A stretch of DNA of 64,000 nt, taken from positions 434,001 through 498,000 of the forward strand of contig NZ_CP066776.1 of NCBI RefSeq assembly GCF_010681825.2. Direction: 5' to 3'. The DNA is from Sulfuriroseicoccus oceanibius. GTDB lineage: Bacteria; Verrucomicrobiota; Verrucomicrobiia; Verrucomicrobiales; SLCJ01. Shown here piece after piece: positions 56,046-63,935 of this stretch (positions are counted from its first letter, which is position 1; the number at the start of each line of letters is the position of its first letter). The notes beneath the pieces are model-generated. The model searched no databases and was not told the origin of the DNA. It worked only from the letters and a program-made list of their open reading frames with translations. The translations under genes were made by a program, and so were the position numbers.

Positions 56046-56205
56046 CTGGAGGCCGAAGCTGGTCTGTTTGTTGCTCGCAATCGGGATTTGGCTGGTGGTC
56101 TCACGCCACCGCAGCACCACGGGGCGCAGCGGCTTTGGTCCACCTTACATGGTGACCCCGGAGGCACCGCCACAGACCGAACAACAGCAACCAATGCAGC
56201 CTTGA
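56014..56205 (+). CDS. 63-aa single-pass membrane protein overlapping cdaA, possible minimal CdaR
   Basis: It starts inside the last 32 bases of cdaA, in another frame. The sequence is a basic N-terminus (MKAIKNLLFRNWRPK), one membrane helix (LVCLLLAIGIWLVVS) and a Pro/Gln-rich tail (PPQTEQQQPMQP). The helix with its preceding 'N-W-x-K-L' resembles the N-terminus of YbbR/CdaR proteins, which regulate CdaA, but no YbbR repeat follows. The position directly after cdaA is where cdaR normally sits. It may be a reduced regulator or just a remnant of one. The homology is a pattern reading only. Confidence 0.6.
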   Translation: MKAIKNLLFRNWRPKLVCLLLAIGIWLVVSRHRSTTGRSGFGPPYMVTPEAPPQTEQQQPMQP

Positions 56206-56292
56206 TTTGAATCCGTAGGCGCCCTGATCTGCGCCTGACGGTTCCTCTGCGTTGCCGCTTGCGCATCAACCGATCTGATGGCAGCGGTTGGC

Positions 56293-56928
56293 ATGCGCTA
56301 TTTCATCACCGGAACTGGAACCGACGTCGGTAAGACCTTTGTGGCATCGAAGCTGATCGCTGCAGCCAACCGCGAGGGAATTGCGACCGTGGGCTTCAAG
56401 CCGATCTCTTGCGGCGGACTGGAAGACGTGGTGGCACTCCGTGATGCGGGGCCGATGGACGGCCCCGACTTGGATCTGATCAACCCACTGCGCTACAACA
56501 CGCCCGCCGCGCCCTACACCGCGGCTCTGTACGAAAACAAGCCATTCGAGCTAGAGCCGATTCTGGAGGCGTACAACGAGCTGACCTCCAAGTATGAAGG
56601 TGTTCTGGTCGAAGGGGCAGGGGGATGGGAGGTGCCGATCACTCGCGATTACCGCATTGGTGATCTCGCGAAAGAGTTCGGGCTGCCTGTGATTGTGGTA
56701 GTCAACAACCGTCTCGGCGCACTGAACGAAACAATTCTCACCGTGGAGGCCATTCGGCGCCGCGGACTGGAATGCGCTGGACTGGTTCTAAACCATTTGG
56801 AAGAAGAGCGTGACATGCCATCCGTGACCAACGAATCGGCGCTGGAAGACATTCTCGAAGTACCGATTTTGCTCGACGTCCTACACGGTGTCGACGAGCT
56901 CGATCTGCCATGGCAGATGACGAGCTAA
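56293..56928 (+). CDS. bioD: Dethiobiotin synthetase
   Basis: 211 aa from the ATG at 56293 (an ATG 15 bases earlier is also possible). The P-loop FITGTGTDVGKTFVASKL, the substrate-side GFKPISCGG and the VLVEGAGGWEVPI block (commonly EGAGGLLVP) identify BioD. VVNNRLGALNETILT follows and binds the nucleotide base. It closes the ureido ring of DAPA with CO2 and ATP to give dethiobiotin. No other bio genes are present in the window. Confidence 0.93.
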   Translation: MRYFITGTGTDVGKTFVASKLIAAANREGIATVGFKPISCGGLEDVVALRDAGPMDGPDLDLINPLRYNTPAAPYTAALYENKPFELEPILEAYNELTSKYEGVLVEGAGGWEVPITRDYRIGDLAKEFGLPVIVVVNNRLGALNETILTVEAIRRRGLECAGLVLNHLEEERDMPSVTNESALEDILEVPILLDVLHGVDELDLPWQMTS

Positions 56929-57525
56929 TAGCCCCGCAAGCAGCTCACTACTAGTGAATTACACAGAAATCACCTTACTACACTTGGAGTGAGATAATCG
57001 CCACCAATGCCTAGGTTTCCGGCCTTTGCTTCTGATACTCACGCAGAGCCGCAGAGAGGCAAAGGAAGGCGAGGGCAAACCCACCGGTGCGCCAGAAAGC
57101 ACAGAGCACATCGTTGGAGATTGTGATGAGTGCTGCGCGGAAATGACCGCCACGACCACGAGCGGCGATGGACCAACCTCACTCATGAGGTTGATCCTTT
57201 GATCCGGCGCAGCCGCACTTATCAATCCCTCCCCCCACGGACGCGAAGCCGCAGAGACTCAACAGGCTCCACGCTTTCCTCTTGTTTGTGGCTTCTCGTG
57301 GTTTCCGTGACCCGGCTCCGCCTGAAATCGAAGGCAGTGATGCTCACTGCACTCCCAAATGCACCTTCGAGCCCAACCTATATTCGAGGTTCAGAGTTGG
57401 ATGCAGTGATTCCCACTGCTAGCCGAGGCAAAAAAAATCCGCCCAGCCGGAGGGAGTCCAGCGGGGCGGGAAAACAGGCGATCACCCGCAGACTGGGCCG
57501 CAGGTGTCATTAGTCCATGATTCCG
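56929..57525 (+). repeat. Repeat region: reduced composite element and second hairpin family
   Basis: 'ctcacgcagagccgcagagaggcaaagg' starts at 57038, in the direction of bioD transcription. A hairpin with stem CAACCTC, loop ACTCAT and complement GAGGTTG lies at 57174-57193. GCAGTGA-TGC-TCACTGC is at 57334-57350, and GCAGTG-ATTCC-CACTGC at 57403-57419, in 'ccggctccgcctgaaatcgaagg' context. 'gaagccgcagagactcaacagg' is at about 57245. 'ccgcccagccggagggagtccagcgggg' near 57442 lies at the 3' end of the minus-strand DUF3276 gene and could terminate it. No gene is supported. Confidence 0.7.
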
Positions 57526-57771
57526 TTAAGCGGATTCGTTTTCGGTGCGAATGGTTTCCAGAGCGGCGATGAACTCATCCAATGCCTCGGTAGGAACAAG
57601 GATGGTGTCACGACGACCTTTGACATCCTCCGTGATCTTCACGAAGCGGCCGCGCTGGTTTTCCTTCAAATCGAGGAAGTAGGTTTTACGGTCGGTAAAA
57701 ATCTTTTCTGTGTGAAGCGGTTCGTGATCGCGACGGCCTCCTCCTGACTGATTATCGTAGTAATCGTTCAT
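57526..57771 (-). CDS. DUF3276 (PUR-domain) nucleic-acid-binding protein
   Basis: 81 aa. The core 'EKIFTDRKTYFLDLKENQRGRFVKITEDVKGRRDTILVPTEALDEFIAALE' matches the single PUR repeat of DUF3276 (the aromatic Y-x-F-D-x-K-x-N-x-x-G-x-F-x-K/R-I pattern of Pur-alpha relatives). Small bacterial members bind single-stranded nucleic acid and dimerise. The N-terminus is Asp/Asn/Gly-rich and disordered. The family is common in Bacteroidota, Spirochaetota and Verrucomicrobiota, which supports the suggested lineage. Transcribed separately from trpS upstream (160 bases apart). Confidence 0.92.
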   Translation of the reverse strand: MNDYYDNQSGGGRRDHEPLHTEKIFTDRKTYFLDLKENQRGRFVKITEDVKGRRDTILVPTEALDEFIAALETIRTENESA

Positions 57772-57931
57772 TCCTGTATTCTATCCTGATGTATTTTCCT
57801 GCCTGTTTGGTCATGGTCGATCACGCACCAACGGGTGGTCCGCGCGACTCACGAAGTCATGTATTCACTGCAAGCGCTTTGTAAGCAAGCACAAAGCGCA
57901 GGATAACCCGAATCCCAATTAACAGAGTGGG

Positions 57932-58897
57932 TTATGCCAAGCCGACCGCACCGCGCACGCGGTCCAGCACGATACGCGCTTTGGCGCGTGCCTTGGTGGC
58001 ACCTGCTTGCAGCACATCCTCTACCAGCTGTGGATTCTGCTCGAGCTCCTCGCGACGGGCACGGGCCTCTTCGAAGTGGTCCCAGTAGGCGTCGAACAGA
58101 CGCTGCTTGAAGTCACCGTAACCAAAACCGCCCGCTTTGTAGTCGGCGATCATCTGATTGTAGTCGGCCTCGGTTGCAAAAAGTTTATACAGATCAAGTA
58201 CGATCGAGCCCTCGGTCGGCTTTGGATCTTCCACTGGTGTGGAGTCTGTCGGGATACGCATCACGAGCTTACGCAACGCTTTCTTCCCGCCAAAGAGCGG
58301 CAGCGTATTGTTGTAGCTCTTGCTCATCTTTTGTCCGTCGAGCCCGGGCACCACGGCAGTCGACTCCTGAATGAATGGCTCTGGCATCTTGAGGATATCG
58401 TCGCCGAACTTTTCGTTGATCTTACCCGCCAAATCGCGTGTCACTTCCAAGTGCTGCTTTTGGTCTTTGCCAACCGGGACCAAATCGCTGTCGTAGAGCA
58501 AGATGTCTGCCGCCATGAGTACCGGGTAGGCGAAGAGCGCGTGGTTCGGAGAGAAGCCTTTGGCGAGCTTGTCTTTATAGGAGTGGCAGCGCTCGAGCAG
58601 GCCCATCGGACAAACGGTGCTCAGAATCCACGCCAACTCGTTCACTTCCGGTACATCCGACTGGCGGAAGAAAACCGCCTTCTCAGGATCCAAACCGCAT
58701 GCCAGGAAATCCAGTGCCGCGTCCCTGACGTTGGCGCGCAACACATCAGGCTCGCTGACCGAGGTCAGCGAGTGGTAGTCGGCGATGAAATAGTACGGCT
58801 CGCCTTTGTGCTGCAGGTCGAGCATCGGCACCATGGCGCCGAAGTAGTTGCCAATATGAAGTTTCCCTGATGGTTGGATTCCTGAGAGAATGCGCAT
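57932..58897 (-). CDS. trpS: Tryptophanyl-tRNA synthetase
   Basis: 321 aa from the ATG at 58897 (MRILSGIQPSGKLHIGNYFGA), with the HIGH motif in KLHIGNYFG. The KMSKS motif is in GLDGQKMSKSYNN. The Trp-specific Rossmann fold residues lie in FIADYHSLTS and YPVLMAADILLYDSDLVPVGKDQKQHLE. Standard length for a class Ic enzyme. The longer frame (7 residues) is less likely because the canonical start is at MRILSG. Confidence 0.96.
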   Translation of the reverse strand: MRILSGIQPSGKLHIGNYFGAMVPMLDLQHKGEPYYFIADYHSLTSVSEPDVLRANVRDAALDFLACGLDPEKAVFFRQSDVPEVNELAWILSTVCPMGLLERCHSYKDKLAKGFSPNHALFAYPVLMAADILLYDSDLVPVGKDQKQHLEVTRDLAGKINEKFGDDILKMPEPFIQESTAVVPGLDGQKMSKSYNNTLPLFGGKKALRKLVMRIPTDSTPVEDPKPTEGSIVLDLYKLFATEADYNQMIADYKAGGFGYGDFKQRLFDAYWDHFEEARARREELEQNPQLVEDVLQAGATKARAKARIVLDRVRGAVGLA

Positions 58898-59006
58898 TTG
58901 GGAATGAAAGCGCATCACCGCAGCGATGCAACGCCAACCTTCGGCGATGGACGTGATTCATGCGCCCGTCGCCAGCGGAGGGAGTGATCCGTGCCTTCGC
59001 TCTGCC

Positions 59007-59321
59007 TCAATGGGCTTCCCGGTGCTTCTTCCAAGGGTGCAGGTAGTCGTGACGGCCGTGCCAGTCAGGGATGTCATAGGCATTGAACCCGACTCCAGCG
59101 AGGTAAATGGCGGGCACCATCAAGGCGGCCACCCCAAAGGTAGCAGGAGTGAGCAGTGCCGTGACCAGGATCATCAGCATATTGCCCAGCGTCAGGATCA
59201 CCGTACCTTGGAGGTAGTGGTGTTTATAGAGGTGACCGAGGCCGGGGATGATGCTGAGGATGGCGGCAATCTTGTTGCGGTCGAGATCCAGTGACTCGTA
59301 TTTTTCGATTCTTTTATTCAT
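59007..59321 (-). CDS. Small membrane protein, TM2-like pattern
   Basis: 104 aa from the ATG at 59321 (MNKRIEKYESLDLDRN). It has the arrangement KIAAILSIIPGLGHLYKHHYLQGTVILTLG, where a helix ends in PGLGxxY and is followed by a second helix, as in TM2 and related small membrane proteins. A third segment is TFGVAALMVPAIYLAGVGF. The tail is His/Trp-rich (DWHGRHDYLHPWKKH). Function unknown. It lies between trpS and mutS, facing the same way as trpS. An in-frame ATG 36 bases upstream is possible. Confidence 0.7.
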   Translation of the reverse strand: MNKRIEKYESLDLDRNKIAAILSIIPGLGHLYKHHYLQGTVILTLGNMLMILVTALLTPATFGVAALMVPAIYLAGVGFNAYDIPDWHGRHDYLHPWKKHREAH

Positions 59322-59540
59322 GGGGCGTTGTGGCTTAAGCATTTCCGAACATTCCATCGTATCACTTCGCTGCAGAAATGACGAGGGACAATAGGATCGG
59401 CTGGATCACAGCCCTGGCCGGCAAGGGGACAAGCACTTGTCCCTGAGGGCGGGGATTCAGCGGATCGGGCGGACAACGCCGAGGGAAAAGTTCCGGCCAT
59501 TTTCCATTGGTGATTCGGGCACTTTGGCTATCGTTCGCCC

Positions 59541-62018
59541 ATGGCAAAAAAGAAGGCGGGCGAAAAACTCACGCCGATGATGCAGCAGTATCACGGCATC
59601 AAGAAGAAGCTTCCGGACGACGTGTTGTTGTTCTTCCGGTTGGGTGACTTCTATGAACTGTTTTTTGAAGATGCCAAAGAGGCCGCAAGCATTCTCAATG
59701 TGGCCCTGACCCGCCGCAACGACGTCCCAATGTGCGGTGTCCCACATCACGCCGCCGAAGGTTACATCGGCAAATTGGTCAAATCCGGCAAACGCGTCGC
59801 CATCGCCGAACAAACGACCGATCCCCAGCCCGGAAAAATCGTTGAACGCGAGGTGCGCCAAGTCATTTCCGCAGGCACCATCGACAACCTCAACCTTCTC
59901 GACGCCAACCGCCCGAACTACCTCGCCGCGGTCTGCCAATCCGGCAAAGCCTACGGTCTGGCACATCTCGACCACTCGACTGGTGAGTTCCGCCTGACTC
60001 AGTTCAACGACCGCGAATCTCTGGTCGACGAGCTCAACCGCATCGCCCCTGCGGAAACCCTGTATCCCGATGACCAGGAGGACGAGTGGTCCGCCTACCC
60101 GGGCGCGATCGCTGGCGATGGATACACCTTCCTCGAAGCGACCGCCAAAGACCTGCTGTGCGAGCACTTCAACACGCAGTCGCTCGATGGATTTGGCTGC
60201 GCGCAAATGCCAGCCGCCGTGGGGGCCGCCGGTGCCATCCTGCACTACGTCAAATACCTGCTCCACCGCACCACCGACCACATCAAGAAGCTGACCTCGT
60301 ACACGCAGACCGATTTCGTACAAATCGATGCCGCGTCACAGCGCAACCTGGATCTGGTCGAATCACGCTCTGGAAACAAACATACGCTGCTGCATGCGTT
60401 GAACCGAACCTCCACACCGATGGGGTCGCGCCTGCTCCGCCACTGGATCCTCCACCCAATCGACGACATAGACCGTTTGATGGAGCGCCAGGACTTCATT
60501 GCCGCGTTGATCGAGCAACCATTCATCCACGAACAGGTCCGCACCACGCTCAAACAAATCCGCGACATCGAACGCTCGACCGGACGCCTGGCCCAGGGAA
60601 GCGGCAACGCGCGTGATCTCCTCAGCTTGGCAACCTCGCTCGACCGGATCCCCGAGCTCAAAGACCACCTCACCGCCATCAACACCGCGCACGAACCGAA
60701 GATTCTCGAGGAACTCTCGCCAAGGCTGCGCGATCTCAGCGAGCTTTCCAACCACATCACCTCGGCGCTGGTGGAAGAGCCTCCAGCGTCACTTAAGGAC
60801 GGTGGGTTGTTTGCCGATGGGTTCCACGAGGAACTCGACACCCTGCGCGCCGCATCACGCGAAGGAAAGCAGTGGCTGGCCGAACTTCAGGAAGCCGAGG
60901 CCGAGCGCACTGGGATCAAATCGCTGAAGGTGAAATACAATGCGGTCTTTGGTTACTTCATTGAAATCACCAAGGCTAACCTCGCCAATGTACCGGACGA
61001 CTATGTCCGCAAACAAACCACCGCCAACGCCGAGCGCTTCATCACCGAAGAGCTGAAGCTGATGGAGGACAAGATCCTCGGTGCGGACGAGCGAGCCAAG
61101 ACTTTGGAGTACACGCTCTTTATCGAACTGCGCGGCAGTGTGCTCGCCCACATGGACGAGATCCAGGACACGGCAGCAGCTCTCGCGATTGTCGACGTAC
61201 TCTCCGGATTGGCGGAAACCGCCCGCGCATTCGACTATCGACGCCCGCACCTCACCAACGATGACACGTTGACCATCAACGGGGGACGACACCCGGTGCT
61301 CGACCAAACATTGGTCGATGAAAAGTTCGTGCCGAACGACACCCTGCTCGACCGCGACGACAACCTGGTGGTGCTCATCACCGGACCTAACATGGCTGGT
61401 AAATCGACCTACATCCGCCAGGTCGCGCTGCTCACGCTGATGGCTCAGATCGGGTCGTTCATCCCGGCTGATGAGGCCACCATTGGTCTGGTCGACCGCA
61501 TCTTCACCCGCGTGGGTGCCAGCGACGACTTGGCCCGCGGGCAGTCCACATTCATGGTCGAGATGAACGAGACCTCGCTCATCATCAACAACGCGACCTC
61601 ACGCAGCCTTGTCATTCTGGACGAAATCGGCCGCGGAACCGCTACTTTCGACGGCTTGTCCATTGCCTGGGCGGTTGCAGAACACCTGCATGATATCATT
61701 GGTGCCCGCACCTTGTTTGCCACTCACTACCATGAGCTTACGCGTCTTTCGCAGTCGCGCAAAGCGGTGCAGAACTGCAGCGTTGCCGTGCGCGAATGGA
61801 ACGACCGTATTATCTTCCTGCGCAAGATTGTCCAAGGATCCGCCAACCGCTCCTATGGTATTCAGGTGGCACGTTTGGCTGGTCTTCCACCAGAGATCAT
61901 CCACCGCGCCAAAGACATTCTAGCCCATTTGGAAACGCAGTCGGCCACTCCTAAAGCCCGCAAGACAGCGAAGCCGGAAGAGAAGAACATGCCGTCGCTG
62001 GGGCTTTTCGAGGAGTGA
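59541..62018 (+). CDS. mutS: DNA mismatch repair protein MutS
   Basis: 825 aa. The mismatch-reading F-x-E motif is in FFRLGDFYELFFEDA (residues about 30-45), in domain I. The ATPase domain has Walker A TGPNMAGKSTYIRQ, the signature FMVEMNETSLIINNATSRSLVILDEIGRGTATFDGLSIAW (with Walker B DEIGRG), and ATHYHELT. The C-terminal helix-turn-helix dimer region is NRSYGIQVARLAGLPPEIIHRAKDIL. It recognises mispairs and starts repair with MutL (not in the window). The usual MutS length in bacteria is about 850 aa, so it is complete. Confidence 0.97.
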   Translation: MAKKKAGEKLTPMMQQYHGIKKKLPDDVLLFFRLGDFYELFFEDAKEAASILNVALTRRNDVPMCGVPHHAAEGYIGKLVKSGKRVAIAEQTTDPQPGKIVEREVRQVISAGTIDNLNLLDANRPNYLAAVCQSGKAYGLAHLDHSTGEFRLTQFNDRESLVDELNRIAPAETLYPDDQEDEWSAYPGAIAGDGYTFLEATAKDLLCEHFNTQSLDGFGCAQMPAAVGAAGAILHYVKYLLHRTTDHIKKLTSYTQTDFVQIDAASQRNLDLVESRSGNKHTLLHALNRTSTPMGSRLLRHWILHPIDDIDRLMERQDFIAALIEQPFIHEQVRTTLKQIRDIERSTGRLAQGSGNARDLLSLATSLDRIPELKDHLTAINTAHEPKILEELSPRLRDLSELSNHITSALVEEPPASLKDGGLFADGFHEELDTLRAASREGKQWLAELQEAEAERTGIKSLKVKYNAVFGYFIEITKANLANVPDDYVRKQTTANAERFITEELKLMEDKILGADERAKTLEYTLFIELRGSVLAHMDEIQDTAAALAIVDVLSGLAETARAFDYRRPHLTNDDTLTINGGRHPVLDQTLVDEKFVPNDTLLDRDDNLVVLITGPNMAGKSTYIRQVALLTLMAQIGSFIPADEATIGLVDRIFTRVGASDDLARGQSTFMVEMNETSLIINNATSRSLVILDEIGRGTATFDGLSIAWAVAEHLHDIIGARTLFATHYHELTRLSQSRKAVQNCSVAVREWNDRIIFLRKIVQGSANRSYGIQVARLAGLPPEIIHRAKDILAHLETQSATPKARKTAKPEEKNMPSLGLFEE

Positions 62019-62880
62019 TGTCACGGAGCTCCCATGAGGGCTCACGCAGCGTTGGTCGGACGGCATACTTGCCGTCGATGGGTAGGCTCACGCAGAGACC
62101 CGAAGATCCCAAAGGGCCGTCAGCTCCGGCGCGAGGGGAAGGGGGCGTCGGTCACTACCGATCGCGTTTCTTTCCGCAGAATCGGAGCCTGCGGAGACCG
62201 CCGATAGGCATTACAGGATGGGATGGATTTGGGGGGGGCTGAGCTGCGTCGCTCAGGATGACGGAAGCCGTACATCTATCCGCGGCCCCGCGATAGCTCC
62301 ATCGCAAAACACACGAATACCATTCCCCGATGGACCAACGACACTCCTGTCGTTGCGCGGCAAGCTCCGTGATGAGCTCTGCGCTCGAAGCAACCAGCAT
62401 CGCCCGCAGAGGATCCGATAAGGGCTGGCGAACCATGACCGCGCAGCGCTGGTCGGACGGCATACTTGCCGTCGAGTGCTCGACTCCGTCACGATCTTCT
62501 TCGTGAACTTCGCGCTCTTCGTGGTTTCCACCTCAAAGAAACCTCACGCAAAGACCCGAAGATCCCAAAGGACGTTCAGCTCCGGCGGCGGGGAAGGGGG
62601 CGTCGGTCACTACCGATCGCATTTTCTTCCGCAGAATCGGAGCCTGCGGAGACCGCCGATAGGCATTACAGGATGACTGGGATTTGGGAATGAGGATGCG
62701 CGCATCGCTCTGAATGACGTGAGCCACACGCTGATCCCGCCGTCTCGAGATCGCTCGATCGCAACACACTCATCGACCATTCCTCGATGGAGCTACGGCA
62801 CTCCTGCCGTAGAGGGGGACGCTCCGTCGTATGCCAGGCTGCAGACCGCCCTGCAGCCTCTCTAAGGGTCGCGCTACGAC
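62019..62880 (+). repeat. Composite repeat field, two units, forward orientation, downstream of mutS
   Basis: 'ctcacgcag' at 62041 and 62088 begins 22-70 bases past the mutS stop. Hairpins: 62059-62076 (GACGGC/ATACTT), 62276-62296 (near-perfect CTATCCGCGG palindrome in the place of hairpin I), 62336-62355 (CAACGAC/ACTCCT), 62456-62473 (GACGGC/ATACTT) and 62793-62812 (CTACGGC/ACTCCT). There is also AGGCTGCAG-ACCGCC-CTGCAGCCT at 62836-62859. The phrase 'gcagaatcggagcctgcggagaccgccgataggcattacagg' occurs twice (about 62176 and 62632). A 'cttcgtgaacttcgcgctcttcgtggtttcc' fragment is at 62500-62530. Confidence 0.86.
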
Positions 62881-63126
62881 ATGCGGAACGTTGAGGCAGC
62901 CTCGGTGTCGTTGACCCGCAGGACGCAACACTGGAGCACGTCGAGCTTTCTCTCGGCCCCCCTTTTTTGAGCGCGTGCTTTTGAAGGTTTGCGGCGATTT
63001 TCGGGCGGTTTCGTTTTGCCCCCAATTTGAGCACGTCGTTTTTGGGCTTCCCGCACCCCGCCGGTCGCTCTGCGCCCGGTGCGATTCCACCGAAACGCCC
63101 GGTTTTCGTGCTTTTGGGCCGGGCCG
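62881..63126. other. Unassigned intergenic DNA with a GAGCACGTCG direct repeat
   Basis: GAGCACGTCG occurs at about 62935 and 63028. Between them lies 'ggccccccttttttgagcgcgtgc'. A short basic reading frame on the minus strand is not convincing as a gene. The DNA leads into the first 234-bp module. Confidence 0.5.
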
Positions 63127-63360
63127 CTTATAGATAATAAACTAAAAACTTTCTCCTCTCTTCTTCTTATAGGGTGGGAATAACTCCAACAACCACTCTG
63201 AGCCTTGGTTCCATCGGATGTTCCACGGATCAGAGAACGACCAACAAGTCGGGATAAATCACCCAGCAGGTTGGGCCTAGAGCTCGGATTGCGGATTTTC
63301 GGGTAGGTTATTCTAGGCTACTCCCCAATAACTCACCCCGATTTCACAAGTTATTCACAA
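63127..63360 (+). repeat. 234-bp non-coding module, copy alpha (candidate origin element)
   Basis: It opens with an AT-rich block 'cttatagataataaactaaaaactttctcctctcttcttcttatag', then 'ggtgggaataactccaac', 'ggttcca...tgttccacgg', 'aagtcgggataaatcacccagcaggttggg', 'ggttattctagg', and 'tccccaataactcaccccgatttcacaag', and ends with the DnaA-box-like TTATTCACA. Copy beta, of exactly the same length, lies 508 bases further on. The order of conserved blocks is the same and the middle is diverged. No reading frame spans it. Confidence 0.8.
63351..63359 (+). promoter_or_regulatory. DnaA-box-like sequence in module alpha
   Basis: TTATTCACA fits the TTATNCACA consensus. It is the last block of the 234-bp module. 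One such 9-mer alone is weak evidence; the same sequence also occurs by chance near 13072. Confidence 0.5.
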
Positions 63361-63634
63361 GGTGTAAAAACAAAGGTGTCGTAAAGGTTGGTCGCCTATC
63401 GGGGAAATGCCGATGACCCCATGAAGCGAGGAGTTCCAATTCAGGCGGAATTCCTGGAGGCATGGGTCGTGGATTGCCGAGATTTGGGATGCCCGTCATT
63501 CCTGGGGTACTGAAGCGGGTTCTTTTTCCGTTGTTTCATGCCGATTCCGTGCCTGTTTATCCGATCGGATCCGGACGTTGCGTTACCGCTCATCCCTTGT
63601 TTTTCCTTGGTTTGCCGCGTTTCCGTTCGGTTCT
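63361..63634. other. Spacer between the two 234-bp modules
   Basis: 274 bases without a supported gene, hairpin module or RNA. It contains GGAATTCC-like palindromic words near 63440-63452 ('caattcaggcggaattcctgg') and T-rich tracts before module beta. Confidence 0.5.
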
Positions 63635-63868
63635 CTTATAGATAATAGACAAAAAACTTTCTCTTCTCTTCTTCTTATAGGGTGGGAGTAACTCCAACAA
63701 GTCGCGTGAGCCTCGGTTCCACAAGCTGTTCCACGGCATCGGCTGTAGAGAAGAAGTCGGAATAAACCACCCAGCAGGTTGGGGCATGACATGAAATCCC
63801 CGATCCGGGGCGTGGTTATTCGAGGTCATTCCCCAATAACTCACCCTGATTTCACAAGTTATTCACAA
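63635..63868 (+). repeat. 234-bp non-coding module, copy beta (candidate origin element)
   Basis: Same block order as copy alpha: 'cttatagataatagacaaaaaactttctcttctcttcttcttatag', 'ggtgggagtaactccaac', 'ggttccacaagctgttccacgg', 'aagtcggaataaaccacccagcaggttggg', 'ggttattcgagg', 'tccccaataactcaccctgatttcacaag', TTATTCACAA. Copy beta is followed at once by 'taccgggtgagttatgggtattata', an inverted version of the AATAACTCACC word. Confidence 0.8.
63859..63867 (+). promoter_or_regulatory. DnaA-box-like sequence in module beta
   Basis: TTATTCACA, at the same relative place as in module alpha (offset 508). Confidence 0.5.
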
Positions 63869-63905
63869 TACCGGGTGAGTTATGGGTATTATAAGGCGCC
63901 GACCG

Positions 63906-63935
63906 TTGACACAGGTTTACTATTTTCGCTAGAAA
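63906..63935 (+). promoter_or_regulatory. Sigma-70-type promoter candidate at the right edge
   Basis: A perfect -35 TTGACA (63906-63911), an 18-base spacer and TAGAAA (63930-63935; four of six matches to TATAAT). An ATG at 63967 opens a frame (MSVLTSGVMFG) that is still open at the window edge. It could be the start of the gene this promoter serves, but 11 codons are too few to call. Confidence 0.45.

Noticed and set aside
62874-63056. Short basic minus-strand frame (Lys/Arg-rich, 60 aa) near the candidate origin; considered as ribosomal protein L34
   Set aside because: The L34 pattern is absent, and the second half runs into repeat sequence.
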